Assembly (NCBI GenBank): GCA_030280995.1
Contig: JASXTE010000016.1
Span: forward strand, 26,373,501-26,437,500
From: Hemileia vastatrix
Lineage: Eukaryota > Basidiomycota > Pucciniomycetes > Pucciniales > Zaghouaniaceae
Reading direction: 5' to 3'
Length of the DNA stretch: 64,000 nt
The stretch's first letter is position 1. Each line of letters opens with the position of its first letter. Under the pieces are notes generated by a model, which was given only the letters and a program-made list of their open reading frames with translations, was not told where the DNA came from and made no database searches. Shown one piece after another: positions 46,923 to 55,803 of the stretch. The position numbers were made by a program, and so were the translations under genes.

Positions 46923-49900
46923 CAGGGGCTGATCGCTCAAATGTTGTAATCTCTCCTCAGGATGAGATCCCGGATTGCAATAGGTCAGCTCACTTGGAGA
47001 TAATTCAAGTGGATTCTCAATTATTTTCTGTTAATATTACTTTGGAGTGCAAATACGTTTTGGACTTTTCTATATGTTTATTGGATTTACCCGGTTTTTC
47101 TATTAAATTTAAAAACGGTGAAAAAGGCAAAATGGGCCAAATTAGGTTGGATAAAAATTGGAAGGGTATGTTTTATGACCTCCAGCAAGAGGTTAAACTG
47201 CAATTATCTCCTTCTATTACGGACCTCCAGCAAGAGGGTAAACTGCGAAAATCTTATCTAAATCCGATAAAAAATCTCAGTATAATTAAAACACAAAAAA
47301 ATAATTTTTGTGAAAATTCAATTCCGGTTCTCCAGCAAGAGGTTAAACTGCCAACTTTCTTTACGGGTGATTTACTGTTGGATAAGGGAAGAAAAGGTGT
47401 TGGAAAATCTGTTTATAAATTAGACGAGGGAAAGGAGAAAAGGGTAAAATTTAAAAATGAAATAAAATATTTTTCTAATTTTTCTTATTCTGATTCTGGC
47501 GATGAAGAAGATTCATTTGATGAAAGTTTTAATGGCGATGTTTTACCTCAAGTTTATTTAGATGTGGACGCAGCCAAATATAAGAAAGTAGCAAATAAAG
47601 TTCGACCTATTAATGAACCGCTACCTGCTGAATTAAATCCACCTTTGAGAAGACCAAGGTTATCAAGAGATCCTTATGAAAGTCCCTTGGTAAAGAATCC
47701 GCCTGAATTTTCTGAGACGTCAAGAATCACTTTTGAGAGACTGGGTGTTGTAAATTTTGGACCTGATGGTTGGTTGTCTGGAGAAGAGAAGAAGTTGTTG
47801 TTGGATGTGATGGTCAAGCGAGAGAAGGCCATTGCTTTTGTAGAAGAGGAGAGGGGTGTGTTGAAGCATTCCTATGGGGAGCCTTACAAGATTCCTGTGG
47901 TATGTCATGAACCTTGGCAGCAGAAACCGATTCCTATTCCGGCTGCATTGAAAGAAGCTTATATCGAAGTTGTCAGAGAACGGATACGCACTGGACTGTA
48001 TGAGCAATCAACGTCAAGTTATTCTAGTCCGGTATTTTGTATCAAGAAACCAAATGGCAAGCTTAGAGTTGTTCATGATCTTAGGGAATTAAATAGGGTT
48101 ACAATAAAGGATGCTGGGATACCGCCTAGTGCTGAGGAGTTTGTTGAAGCGTTTGCAGGGAGAGTGTGTTATGGTTTAGGAGATATTATGGGTGGATATG
48201 ATGAGAGAGAGTTACATCTGGACTCAAGGCCTCTCACTACATTCGATACGCCACTTGGACGTTTACAGTTAACAAGATTACCTCAAGGAGCAACAAATTC
48301 GGTTACAGTTTATCAAGCTCAGATGGCTTGGATCCTTCAAGATGAAATTCCACAATATGCTGGAATCTTTATAGATGATGGAGGAATTAAGGGACCAACA
48401 ACCGACTATGATAACCAGGTGTTGGAAGAGAATCCCGGGATACGCAAATTCATTTGGGAGTTTGCAATTACTTTAGAAAGAATCTTGTTTCGAATTGAAG
48501 AGGCTGGTTTAACTATTTCAGGTTCAAAATTTTCATGTTGTGTGCCAGCCTTAGAAATATTAGGCCATGTGGTATGTAGAGAGGGTAGGATTATGTCCAA
48601 GAAGAAAGTTAACAAAATTCAGTCCTGGCCAAGACCCAAGAATACGACCGAAGTTAGAGGGTTTTTAGGTGTTTGTGTATATGTTAGAATGTTTATTAAG
48701 GACTTTTATTCATTGGCAGCTCCATTGAGACGGTTAACGAGAAAGGATGCAGACTGGGAGTGGGATGAAGAGTGTGAGAAGGCGTTTGTGAAGTTGAAGG
48801 AGGTTGTAGGGAAGGATTTAGTCCTGCACAAGTTTGATTATGGAAAAGAAGCTGGCAGAATTTATTTAGCGGTTGATTCAAGTCAGGTTGCAGCTGGGGC
48901 GGTTTTGTCTCAGATGGATAAAGCTGGTTACATCAGGCCAGTTAGGTATGAATCTGTAGTATTTACTGAGGTCGAATCAAGATATTCTCAACCGAAATTG
49001 GAATTATGTGGTGTGGCGAAAATACTGAAGAAACTTCAGCATATTTTGTGGGGGCAACATTTTGAGTTGCAAGTGGATGCGAAATCGTTAATCCAGATGA
49101 TTAATTCCCCAAGTTTACCGAATACACCCATGACGAGATGGGTAGCTTTTATTCAACATTTTTCATTTGATTTAGTTCATAAGCCTGGCAAGACTTTTAC
49201 TATGCCAGATGGTTTATCAAGAAAACCACCCACTGAAGAAGATTCAGACTCAGAAGAGTTCGATGAAGATATACCTATTATCAAAGCCAGCATTAAAGGA
49301 GCTGAAGACTTTCCATACCTCCCCCATGAGGTTAAACTGGCAGGGCTATTGTGTTTAGATTATGATGATGATGACCTCCACCAAGAGGATAAACTGGAAA
49401 ATAGTTTTTATGTTAATAAAGGTGTTGGAAAAGGTGTAGATAAATTCGGCAGAGAGGAGGTAGAAGTAGATGTGGTGTATGTAGAGGAAGATGGATTGGT
49501 AGTGTGGGATAGTAGTAAATTAAGGAATGGTGTATATGTTGGAGAATTAGAGAATTTAAATAAAAAGGTGGATAAAGAGAAAGAGGTATTTTCAAATACG
49601 GTTTTCGAAGGATCCAAAGGTTCAGAAGAAAAACGTCGACATAGCTCGATTAAAAATTTATTTAGGGGTCAACGATTATTGGCTCATTCATGTGCAGGTG
49701 ATATTGGTGATAGAGAAGTCCCTATTGATGTTATATTAATCGATTTTCAAGATGAAGTCTGGGGTCAGACTGGTTTTTATTTTTTGTTAGTCAAATATTT
49801 GTTGACTTTAGAGAGGCCAGAAGATTGTGAAGACGATGAATGGGTGGCTATCAAGAGGAAGTCATCTATGTTTTACCTATCTGGTCGACGTTTAATGAGG

Positions 49901-51055
49901 AGAAGGTATCCAAATCCTCAAGTAGTTATAACTAAACAGAAGGGGCAAGAATTAGTTTTGAAATCACTGCATGAAGATCTCGGGCATAGAGGCGTTGGAG
50001 AAACATTTAGAAGAATTTCTGATCGATTTTGGTGGCCTGGCATGAAGATGGCTGTTAAACAGTGGGTTCAGTCATGCGAAGAATGTCAAAGACGAAGTTA
50101 TTTAAGGCCAAAAGAACCTGGACGCGCGACCGGTGAATATACGCTCTTTGGAAGAGTTAGTTTAGATGCTGTTCATATAAAAGAGGGACGGTATAAATAT
50201 TTAATTGTGGCCAGAGATGATTTATCTGGTTGGGTAGAGGCAGCTCCTCTTATTAATTTAACTGCCAAAAATGTGGCAGAATTCTTTTTGAATAATTGGG
50301 TATATAGGTATGGGGTGATGAAGTTGGTAACGGTAGATGGAGGTCCTGAATTTGGGACAGAGTTTAAAGAGGCTGTATTGAAAGTTGGATCAAAGGTTAG
50401 GGTAGCAACCCCATATTATCCTGAAGCTGAAGGCATGGTTGAAAGAGGGCATCAAGTTATCAAGGATGCTTTAGTTAAAATGTGTGGGACAAGTGCCGAA
50501 AAGTGGAGGCACTATTTACCTTTAGTTTTATTTGCTGATCGAATCACTGCCAAAAGGACGACCGGATTTTCACCTTATGAACTTGTTTTTGGACAGAAAG
50601 CAGTTTTACCGGTTGATTTAGAAGCTGAATCATATCTTGGAGTTGACTGGGACACGGTCAAAACTACTGAAGAATTATTGTGTGCAAGAATGATGCAGCT
50701 AGAAAAGAAAGAAGAATATTTAGAAAAGGCATATTCGCGGATGATGAAGATCCAAAATCAATCAGTTAGATATTGGGATGAGCGGTTGGCACATCGATTA
50801 AGGAAACCTTTGAACCCAGGAGATATGGTCCTGGTGTATAATAGGAGTTTGGAAAGTCAGTGGGGAAAAATGTTTGCAGATAGGTGGAATGGACCGTATA
50901 AAATCAAGGAGCAAGTTTCTGGCGGTTCATATGTGCTAGAAGAGTTGGATGGAGTAGTATTGAAGAAGAGGGTAGCGGCCGATCAAGTGAAATGGTTCTA
51001 TCCTAGAGGCACCAGGAGTGCCGAAGTCTTCCTCCGCAATGAGGATAAACTATGA
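46901..51055 (+). CDS. pol: El-7 Pol: RT, RNase H, integrase, 1384 codons
   Basis: It is in the -1 frame relative to gag, probably entered by frameshift near 46913 rather than from the ATG at 46901. The first ~240 residues are specific to this family and hold three LQQE(V/G)KL peptides encoded by the hairpin repeat. RT spans about residues 330-560 with the polymerase box FIDD (490-493). RNase H has VDSS near 658. Integrase has its zinc site HEDLGHRG..CEEC (about 1023-1060). The core residues are D in LDAVHI (~1088), D in VDGGPEFG (~1145) and E in GMVERGH about 35 residues later. A GPY-type C-terminus (~1331) ends it; there is no chromodomain. The last codons are another hairpin repeat (FLRNEDKL). 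No stop is seen. Confidence 0.95.
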   Translation: MPSFFGVAGADRSNVVISPQDEIPDCNRSAHLEIIQVDSQLFSVNITLECKYVLDFSICLLDLPGFSIKFKNGEKGKMGQIRLDKNWKGMFYDLQQEVKLQLSPSITDLQQEGKLRKSYLNPIKNLSIIKTQKNNFCENSIPVLQQEVKLPTFFTGDLLLDKGRKGVGKSVYKLDEGKEKRVKFKNEIKYFSNFSYSDSGDEEDSFDESFNGDVLPQVYLDVDAAKYKKVANKVRPINEPLPAELNPPLRRPRLSRDPYESPLVKNPPEFSETSRITFERLGVVNFGPDGWLSGEEKKLLLDVMVKREKAIAFVEEERGVLKHSYGEPYKIPVVCHEPWQQKPIPIPAALKEAYIEVVRERIRTGLYEQSTSSYSSPVFCIKKPNGKLRVVHDLRELNRVTIKDAGIPPSAEEFVEAFAGRVCYGLGDIMGGYDERELHLDSRPLTTFDTPLGRLQLTRLPQGATNSVTVYQAQMAWILQDEIPQYAGIFIDDGGIKGPTTDYDNQVLEENPGIRKFIWEFAITLERILFRIEEAGLTISGSKFSCCVPALEILGHVVCREGRIMSKKKVNKIQSWPRPKNTTEVRGFLGVCVYVRMFIKDFYSLAAPLRRLTRKDADWEWDEECEKAFVKLKEVVGKDLVLHKFDYGKEAGRIYLAVDSSQVAAGAVLSQMDKAGYIRPVRYESVVFTEVESRYSQPKLELCGVAKILKKLQHILWGQHFELQVDAKSLIQMINSPSLPNTPMTRWVAFIQHFSFDLVHKPGKTFTMPDGLSRKPPTEEDSDSEEFDEDIPIIKASIKGAEDFPYLPHEVKLAGLLCLDYDDDDLHQEDKLENSFYVNKGVGKGVDKFGREEVEVDVVYVEEDGLVVWDSSKLRNGVYVGELENLNKKVDKEKEVFSNTVFEGSKGSEEKRRHSSIKNLFRGQRLLAHSCAGDIGDREVPIDVILIDFQDEVWGQTGFYFLLVKYLLTLERPEDCEDDEWVAIKRKSSMFYLSGRRLMRRRYPNPQVVITKQKGQELVLKSLHEDLGHRGVGETFRRISDRFWWPGMKMAVKQWVQSCEECQRRSYLRPKEPGRATGEYTLFGRVSLDAVHIKEGRYKYLIVARDDLSGWVEAAPLINLTAKNVAEFFLNNWVYRYGVMKLVTVDGGPEFGTEFKEAVLKVGSKVRVATPYYPEAEGMVERGHQVIKDALVKMCGTSAEKWRHYLPLVLFADRITAKRTTGFSPYELVFGQKAVLPVDLEAESYLGVDWDTVKTTEELLCARMMQLEKKEEYLEKAYSRMMKIQNQSVRYWDERLAHRLRKPLNPGDMVLVYNRSLESQWGKMFADRWNGPYKIKEQVSGGSYVLEELDGVVLKKRVAADQVKWFYPRGTRSAEVFLRNEDKL
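46910..46991 (+). promoter_or_regulatory. -1 frameshift signal of El-7: slip site T TTT TTG plus stem-loop
   Basis: The gag frame reads CAT TTT TTG GGG TAG, giving T TTT TTG at 46910-46916. After nine bases, GGGCTGA (46926-46932) pairs with TCAGCTC (46985-46991). Inside, TGTTGTAATC (46942-46951) pairs with GATTGCAATA (46973-46982), including two G-U pairs. Pol is open in the -1 frame. El-1 keeps the same fold with different bases. Confidence 0.75.
47179..49397 (+). repeat. Hairpin repeats inside El-7 pol coding sequence
   Basis: Five in-frame copies of CCTC-N6-GAGG-(T/A)TAAACTG lie at 47179, 47224, 47328, 49318 and 49375. They encode LQQEVKL, LQQEGKL, LQQEVKL, LPHEVKL and LHQEDKL. The third has lost the first C of the arm. 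They fall in the N-terminal linker and in the linker between RNase H and integrase, not in folded domains. Confidence 0.8.
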
Positions 51056-51337
51056 TATCTACAAAATTTTATGGATTCCTCCGCAATGAGGATAAACTAT
51101 GAAATTTCTTAAAATTTATACCTCCGAAATGAGGATAAACTATGATGTTTATAAAAATTTTATGAAGACCTCCGCAATGAGGATAAACTACGAAATTTCT
51201 TAAATTTTATCAACTCCGAAATGAGGATAAACTACGATTTTAATGACTTTTATTAAATTTATGGAATCCTCCGCAATGAGGATAAACTATGATATCTACG
51301 AAATTTTATGGATTCCTCCGCAACGAGGATAAACTAT
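51031..51337 (+). repeat. El-7 array of CCTC-N6-GAGG-ATAAACTA hairpin repeats
   Basis: Seven copies start at 51031, 51078, 51121, 51169, 51214, 51268 and 51315, spaced 43-54 bp with AT-rich spacers that often contain AAATTT. The first copy overlaps the pol stop codon. Loops are CGCAAT, CGAAAT or CGCAAC. Irregular, similar spacers and covarying arms elsewhere set it apart from CRISPR. Confidence 0.88.
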
Positions 51338-51539
51338 CATCTTTTTTTATCAAAATACTTTACTATCGTTACATTGTATATGGTCGACGAAACTATGATG
51401 GAACTTAACGAAATTCAAGTAGACCTTCTTTGAAATTTTCAAAAACTTAAAATTCTTTAAATATGGGTGAAGATAGTGTTGGAAAATTTTTAAAATTTAT
51501 TGGAAGAAGTGTTCACAGGGGAACCTTCTTAATTTAATA

Positions 51540-52010
51540 TTGGCAAGTGTGGGGGTAATTGATGGGCTGGCTGCTCTATACACAATTACCCCATAATGTT
51601 CGTTTCCAAAATTTTCCCTGTTTCTAGTTGAATCCTGGCTTTGTCTTTTAATTATAGGAAGTCCACTAAGACTATAAACTGGAACGAATCAAGAGACACC
51701 GCTCTCAACGCCGGATTCAAGATTCTTCTATTTTATTTTGTTTTTGATTTTTTTTATGTTAGATTGTGATTTCTTTTCTTTAATATATATTATGAATTAT
51801 TGTAAAGGTGATGCTCACTGGTGGTCTCTAATCATTTTTATAAATTGGAGGGAGCCCACCCAGTGATCATCATTATAAAAATTATCTTCTAAAAACTTTC
51901 ATTTATTTTCTTTTCTTTTCAATTTCTCAAAATTGTGTAACCACATCAAGTTGCACTTGGATGTGGGTATGATGTCGAGGGTACGGCTCATCAAATGGCC
52001 GGGGGGCATC
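51540..52010 (+). repeat. El-7 block of three larger hairpins
   Basis: GGGGTAATTG..CAATTACCCC lies at about 51549-51590. GATGCTCACTGGTGG..CCACCCAGTGATCATC lies at about 51810-51873, with an inner CTCTAAT/ATTGGAG pairing. CCACATCAAG..CTTGGATGTGG lies at about 51943-51967. All three occur in the same order in El-1. One AGTC-N6-GACT repeat is at 51660. Confidence 0.75.
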
Positions 52011-52440
52011 TTTTAAAATTTTATTTTAAAATTTTTTTTAGTACTTTTTTTATCTTTTTTTTCACATTCATTTATCTTTCTTTAAAATTAAATTTTAACT
52101 TTTATTTCAAAACTATCTTTTCTAAAATCTTTTATTTTAAATTTAAAAAAAAAAAAAAAAAAAAAAATTAAAATTAAAATTAAAAAAAAAAATAAAATAA
52201 AATAAAATAAAAAAAAAAATAAAAAAAAAAAATAAAATAAAATAAAAATAAAATAAATAAAAAAAAAATAATAATAATAATGATAATAATAATAAAAAAA
52301 AAAAAAATTAAAATTTATTAATTAAATCAAAATCATTATTATATTTCTTAGTTTTAATTTTTTTTTTTTTAGTTTTCATTCTTTTTAGTTTTATTCATTT
52401 AGTTTAGACAAGAAACAGGGTCTAGGAGAACTCAATACCA
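52011..52440 (+). repeat. Low-complexity T-rich then A-rich tract in El-7
   Basis: Mostly T runs to 52140, then AAAAT/AAATAA-type simple sequence to about 52330. El-1 has a shorter A-rich tract at the same place (6965-7040). No gene. Confidence 0.8.
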
Positions 52441-52467
52441 ATGGGATTTTACTTCAAGACATCTGTT

Positions 52468-53290
52468 AGTCCTCCAAGACTTTAAACTGGCTACTGTTCA
52501 AGACATTCTTTAAGGTTTTTTTTTTATATATGTATTTTGGATCTGTTAGTCCTCCAAGACTTTAAACTGGCTACTGTTCAAGACTTTCTTTAAGGTTTTT
52601 ATACAAATTTTGGAGCTGTTAGTCCTCCAAGACTTTAAACTGGCTAATTTTCAAGACTTTCATTAAAGATTTTATAATGGAGCTGTTAGTCCTTCAAGAC
52701 TTTAAACTGAATTTCAAGGATTTTCAAGATTTTATGGATATTTTCGGAGACGGATTTTTTTTTATATAAATCAAATGTTAGGTCCACCAAGACCTTAAAC
52801 TGGAGTGTTATCAAATGTTAGGTCCACCAAGACCTTAAACTGGATTGTTATCAAGCTGTTGGGTCCACCATGACCTTAAACTGGATTTCTTATCGATTAA
52901 ATGTTTGGTCCACCATGACTTTAAACTGGTAGTTCATTCATTGTTTAGTCCACTATGACTTTAAACTGGAAAATTAATATCTGCAGGATAATTCAACATT
53001 CATTGGACCACTATGGCCTTATACTGGATTACTTGTCGATCAAATGTTTGGTCCACTATGACATTAAACTGGATTATCAAATTTATTCAATCTTTGGTCA
53101 AGCCTAGGCCTTACTTAGGAATATATCAAGATATTTATGCACTTAAACGATCTTTGGTCCACCAAGACCATAAACTGGCAATCGATTATATGTTTGGTCT
53201 ACCAAGACTTTAAATTGGAATGTCAATCTTGTTTGGATAACTCAATTCAATCTTTTAATTTATCACTGTCCCCTAAGACTCTAAACTGGT
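52468..53290 (+). repeat. El-7 array of AGTC/GACT and GGTC/GACC hairpin repeats
   Basis: About thirteen copies, each arm-N6-arm followed by TTAAACTGG. The first four (52468-52710) use AGTC/GACT, the next ones (from about 52780) use GGTC/GACC or the G-U intermediate GGTC/GACT, and the last ones decay. Loops are mostly CTCCAA, CACCAA or CACCAT. Longer identical units (about 80 bp) repeat at the start. Confidence 0.88.
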
Positions 53291-53879
53291 TATTCAATTA
53301 TTTCTGGAATTGGGTGCTGAAAAGCTTTAGGAGGTTAAAACTTTAGGTGGTGATGATGCTAAAGAAAGCATAATGGTTAATTAGGTGAAATTTGTGGCGC
53401 TTTAACATGGTCTAAAGTTAATATTATTATTGGAAGCCTGGCAAAAGTATTTTATGGGTTTGCTGTATAGAAAAGTTTGAAAATTGTGATGAAGGAATCA
53501 GAAGTTAGGATGGTAGTTGGATTTTAGGGAATGATTTTTTTAGTGCCTCATAGTTAGGCCATTTTTTTTTTGGTGTGAAGCTTGGAGGACCTTATGGCGA
53601 GATTGGAATCATAGAATTCGGCTCAGTGGGGGGCCCTATGAGGTTGGAATCAGGAGTATTCGGCTCATAGGAAGATCCACTCTCTCAATGCTGTGACAAG
53701 AAGGAAGACTGGTATATGGGAGTCTGAAGGGATTCAAACCTTGCTCTCAGTAGTGGAATCATCACAAGATTTATTTTATTTTATTTTATGTTATATCAAG
53801 CCAGAGAAGAAAGAAAACATCATTTATGTTGAAAGTTTAAGAAGACCAAGCAAAAACAAAATTTTATCAAGTTATACTG
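53291..53879 (+). other. El-7 stretch without recognised feature
   Basis: No conserved domain or hairpin repeat is seen. A near-duplicate GGAATCATAGAATTCGGCTCA / GGAATCAGGAGTATTCGGCTCA pair occurs at about 53605-53680. A plus-strand 86-codon frame (53693-53953) overlaps the antisense gene and has no recognisable features. Confidence 0.4.
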
Positions 53880-54577
53880 TTAAAAAAGATAATTTCTTTG
53901 AAATTGTTCAACATCATTATCAAAGCTTTGCATTAAAATTCTTCTTTTCATGAGGTCTTCATGGTTATTAGCTGGAGTTTCTTGAAAATAGGCCAGCATT
54001 TTTCGTTTCAACTCATTAGTAAAGTCAAGAAAAAGATAGCGATGAAAATTTGGGTAATGATTAATATAGTCCGTCTTCACTCTACCAACATCATCAGTGT
54101 TGGTTAATTCGACAGCTAGAAGTTCAAATATGTTATTAAGTCATAGGTTTAGTCAATTTTGATTAAAAGTTTTTTTTTTTTTAGTAAGATAAATAGGGTC
54201 TTACATTTAGAGCCAGGAAACATAGTCTCAGCAAAGTTAGTTGGGGGTACTGGCGTTATAGGATTAGGATCTTGTGAAGGCAAAATTAGGCCGGGATCCG
54301 CTGATGAAGATTGAACTTTTGAAGCTGTTTTTGATCTTATTCATTTTAAGAAGACAGGAATTTTGGATCGCTTTTTAGATGTTGAGGGATCAGGGAGAGC
54401 TGCTGGTCCTAAATATACGTTTGTTTTAGAAGGAACTAATGGCCGGTTGCATTTGACTTTTTTCACACGGCATAAGTCGCAAGCTGTTCTGCCAGGAAGA
54501 TTAGGATTGGACATTAAACAAGGTACCTGGTATCGAGCGCAGAGTTCACATGGAGCGACAAGTTCTTTGGAAGACAT
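53880..54577 (-). pseudogene. Antisense two-exon Zn2Cys6-like gene of El-7 with one stop
   Basis: Exon 1 runs from ATG 54577 to 54205. Near its start six cysteines are spaced CX2CX6CX12CX2CX6C; the second half reads ACDLCRVKKVKC, typical of fungal zinc-cluster DNA-binding proteins. The intron is 54204-54116 (89 nt, GTAAGA to TTCTAG, possible branch TTGACTAA). Exon 2 (54115-53880) is in frame and ends in a helical tail with YFQETPANN and DLMKRR. A single TGA at 54341-54343 (codon 79) interrupts the frame; El-1 reads through this place. Total length would be ~202 residues. Its likely promoter side is the antisense face of the 3' LTR, ~120 bp away. Nuclear DNA binding is inferred from the cysteine pattern. 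Confidence 0.7.
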
Positions 54578-54687
54578 ATTGATGAAGATGAATTTTATAG
54601 TTGATTAAAGAAGATGGTGGTTGAAGGTTAAAGATGAATATTGTGTTCAACCCCTTATGCAAAGCTTTAAGAATGGGGACATTCTCG

Positions 54688-54700
54688 ATTGGAGGGAGGA
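54688..54700 (+). promoter_or_regulatory. Polypurine tract of El-7
   Basis: GGAGGGAGGA directly precedes the TGTGG start of the 3' LTR, as in El-1. Confidence 0.8.
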
Positions 54701-55803
54701 TGTGGTAGCCTAAAGTTTAGTACGGCACCTAAGTACGTAAATGGAGTTATTACGGCGTGCAAGATTGGCGTTATTATTTTTTTATATAAAAGGGTTTTAT
54801 TTAATTTATTTGAGTTTTAAATATGAAGAAATTGGTCACGAGCGAATTCCTACACGAAAACAATTTATTTTACGGAGAAAACTTATTTTTACGGTCTGAA
54901 AAATTTATAAGTATTAAGTCAAGTCACTCAAGAACCTTGGGAAATTTTCCCAGAATTTTTACTATTTTTCTTATATTTTTAAATGAATTTTAAAGTTTTA
55001 TAGAAATATTTACGTTTTTCAAAAATTACTTAACTTTGATGAATTTTCACGGGGTAATTAGAGCTGCGCAGACTACGAAAATTCGTTTGGTAGGTAAAGG
55101 GGAAGTAGCTCTATTATGTGTAATTTTTCTAGATTTTTTATTATCGTTTTAAGGTTCTAAATTGAGTCCGGAAGTCCGGACGGACTCCGTACGGACTCCG
55201 TACGGGCTCCGGATTGACTCTGGAAGAGCTCTGGAGGGGAAAACTTAGGCACGTGACTAGGAATACTTAAGCGCTTCTCAAACTCGAAATTGAGGGGGGG
55301 GACACATCATACAGCTTAATCATTGACCACCACGGTCTCATTTTTTATTTCTCAACAAATTAAAATAACTTGTAATACCCTTATAACATTATTATTTTTA
55401 CATAACATCTTAGAAATACAATTCAACAGTTTAAATAACACTTCATACAGGGTATCTTTAGAAAGGTCTTCGTCGCTGGAACTTGATTATTGCTGTCTCA
55501 TAAAAATTCAAATTATTATAAAAACATAAAAGTCAATCTTTACAGATCTTTCACTGGTACACCTTAATTGTTGTTATCAGTATTTCTTTATCAACAGCCA
55601 CTTTCTTTAAACCTCAAATAAGCATTAATTATTTTAGAGTTTCATTATTTTCATCAATCAGATCCAAGTAGATTGGTTAGCTTAGTGATTTAGAATTCCC
55701 ATTTTGTTATTTTTATTGGAAGGACGGGGTTTTCCACTAAATCCACATATCTCCTCCGGATTCTGCTTACAGCAAGGCGACTGTAAGAGTTTACCTTACC
55801 ATA
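54701..55803 (+). mobile_element. El-7 3' LTR (gamma)
   Basis: 1103 bp, matching 43033-44135 except for one difference that I saw (55624). It is followed by ACGG and the El-6 RT continuation. Confidence 0.96.

Larger units (their letters stand above)
43033..55803 (+). mobile_element. El-7: young, full-length gamma-family Ty3-type element, 12.8 kb
   Basis: LTRs of 1103 bp at both ends differ, as far as I could read, at one base (43956 G, 55624 A). The 4-bp target duplication ACGG flanks it (43029-43032 and 55804-55807). It has a tRNA-Lys primer site, open gag and pol, a 3.6-kb 3' region with structured repeats, an antisense zinc-cluster gene and a polypurine tract. At 12.8 kb it is long for the superfamily; the extra length is the 3' region. 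It appears capable of recent movement. Confidence 0.97.

Noticed and set aside
51031..53290. CRISPR-like array
   Set aside because: Repeats are about 23 bp with irregular, related spacers, arms vary between copies, repeats also occur in pol coding sequence, and there are no cas genes. The context is eukaryotic.
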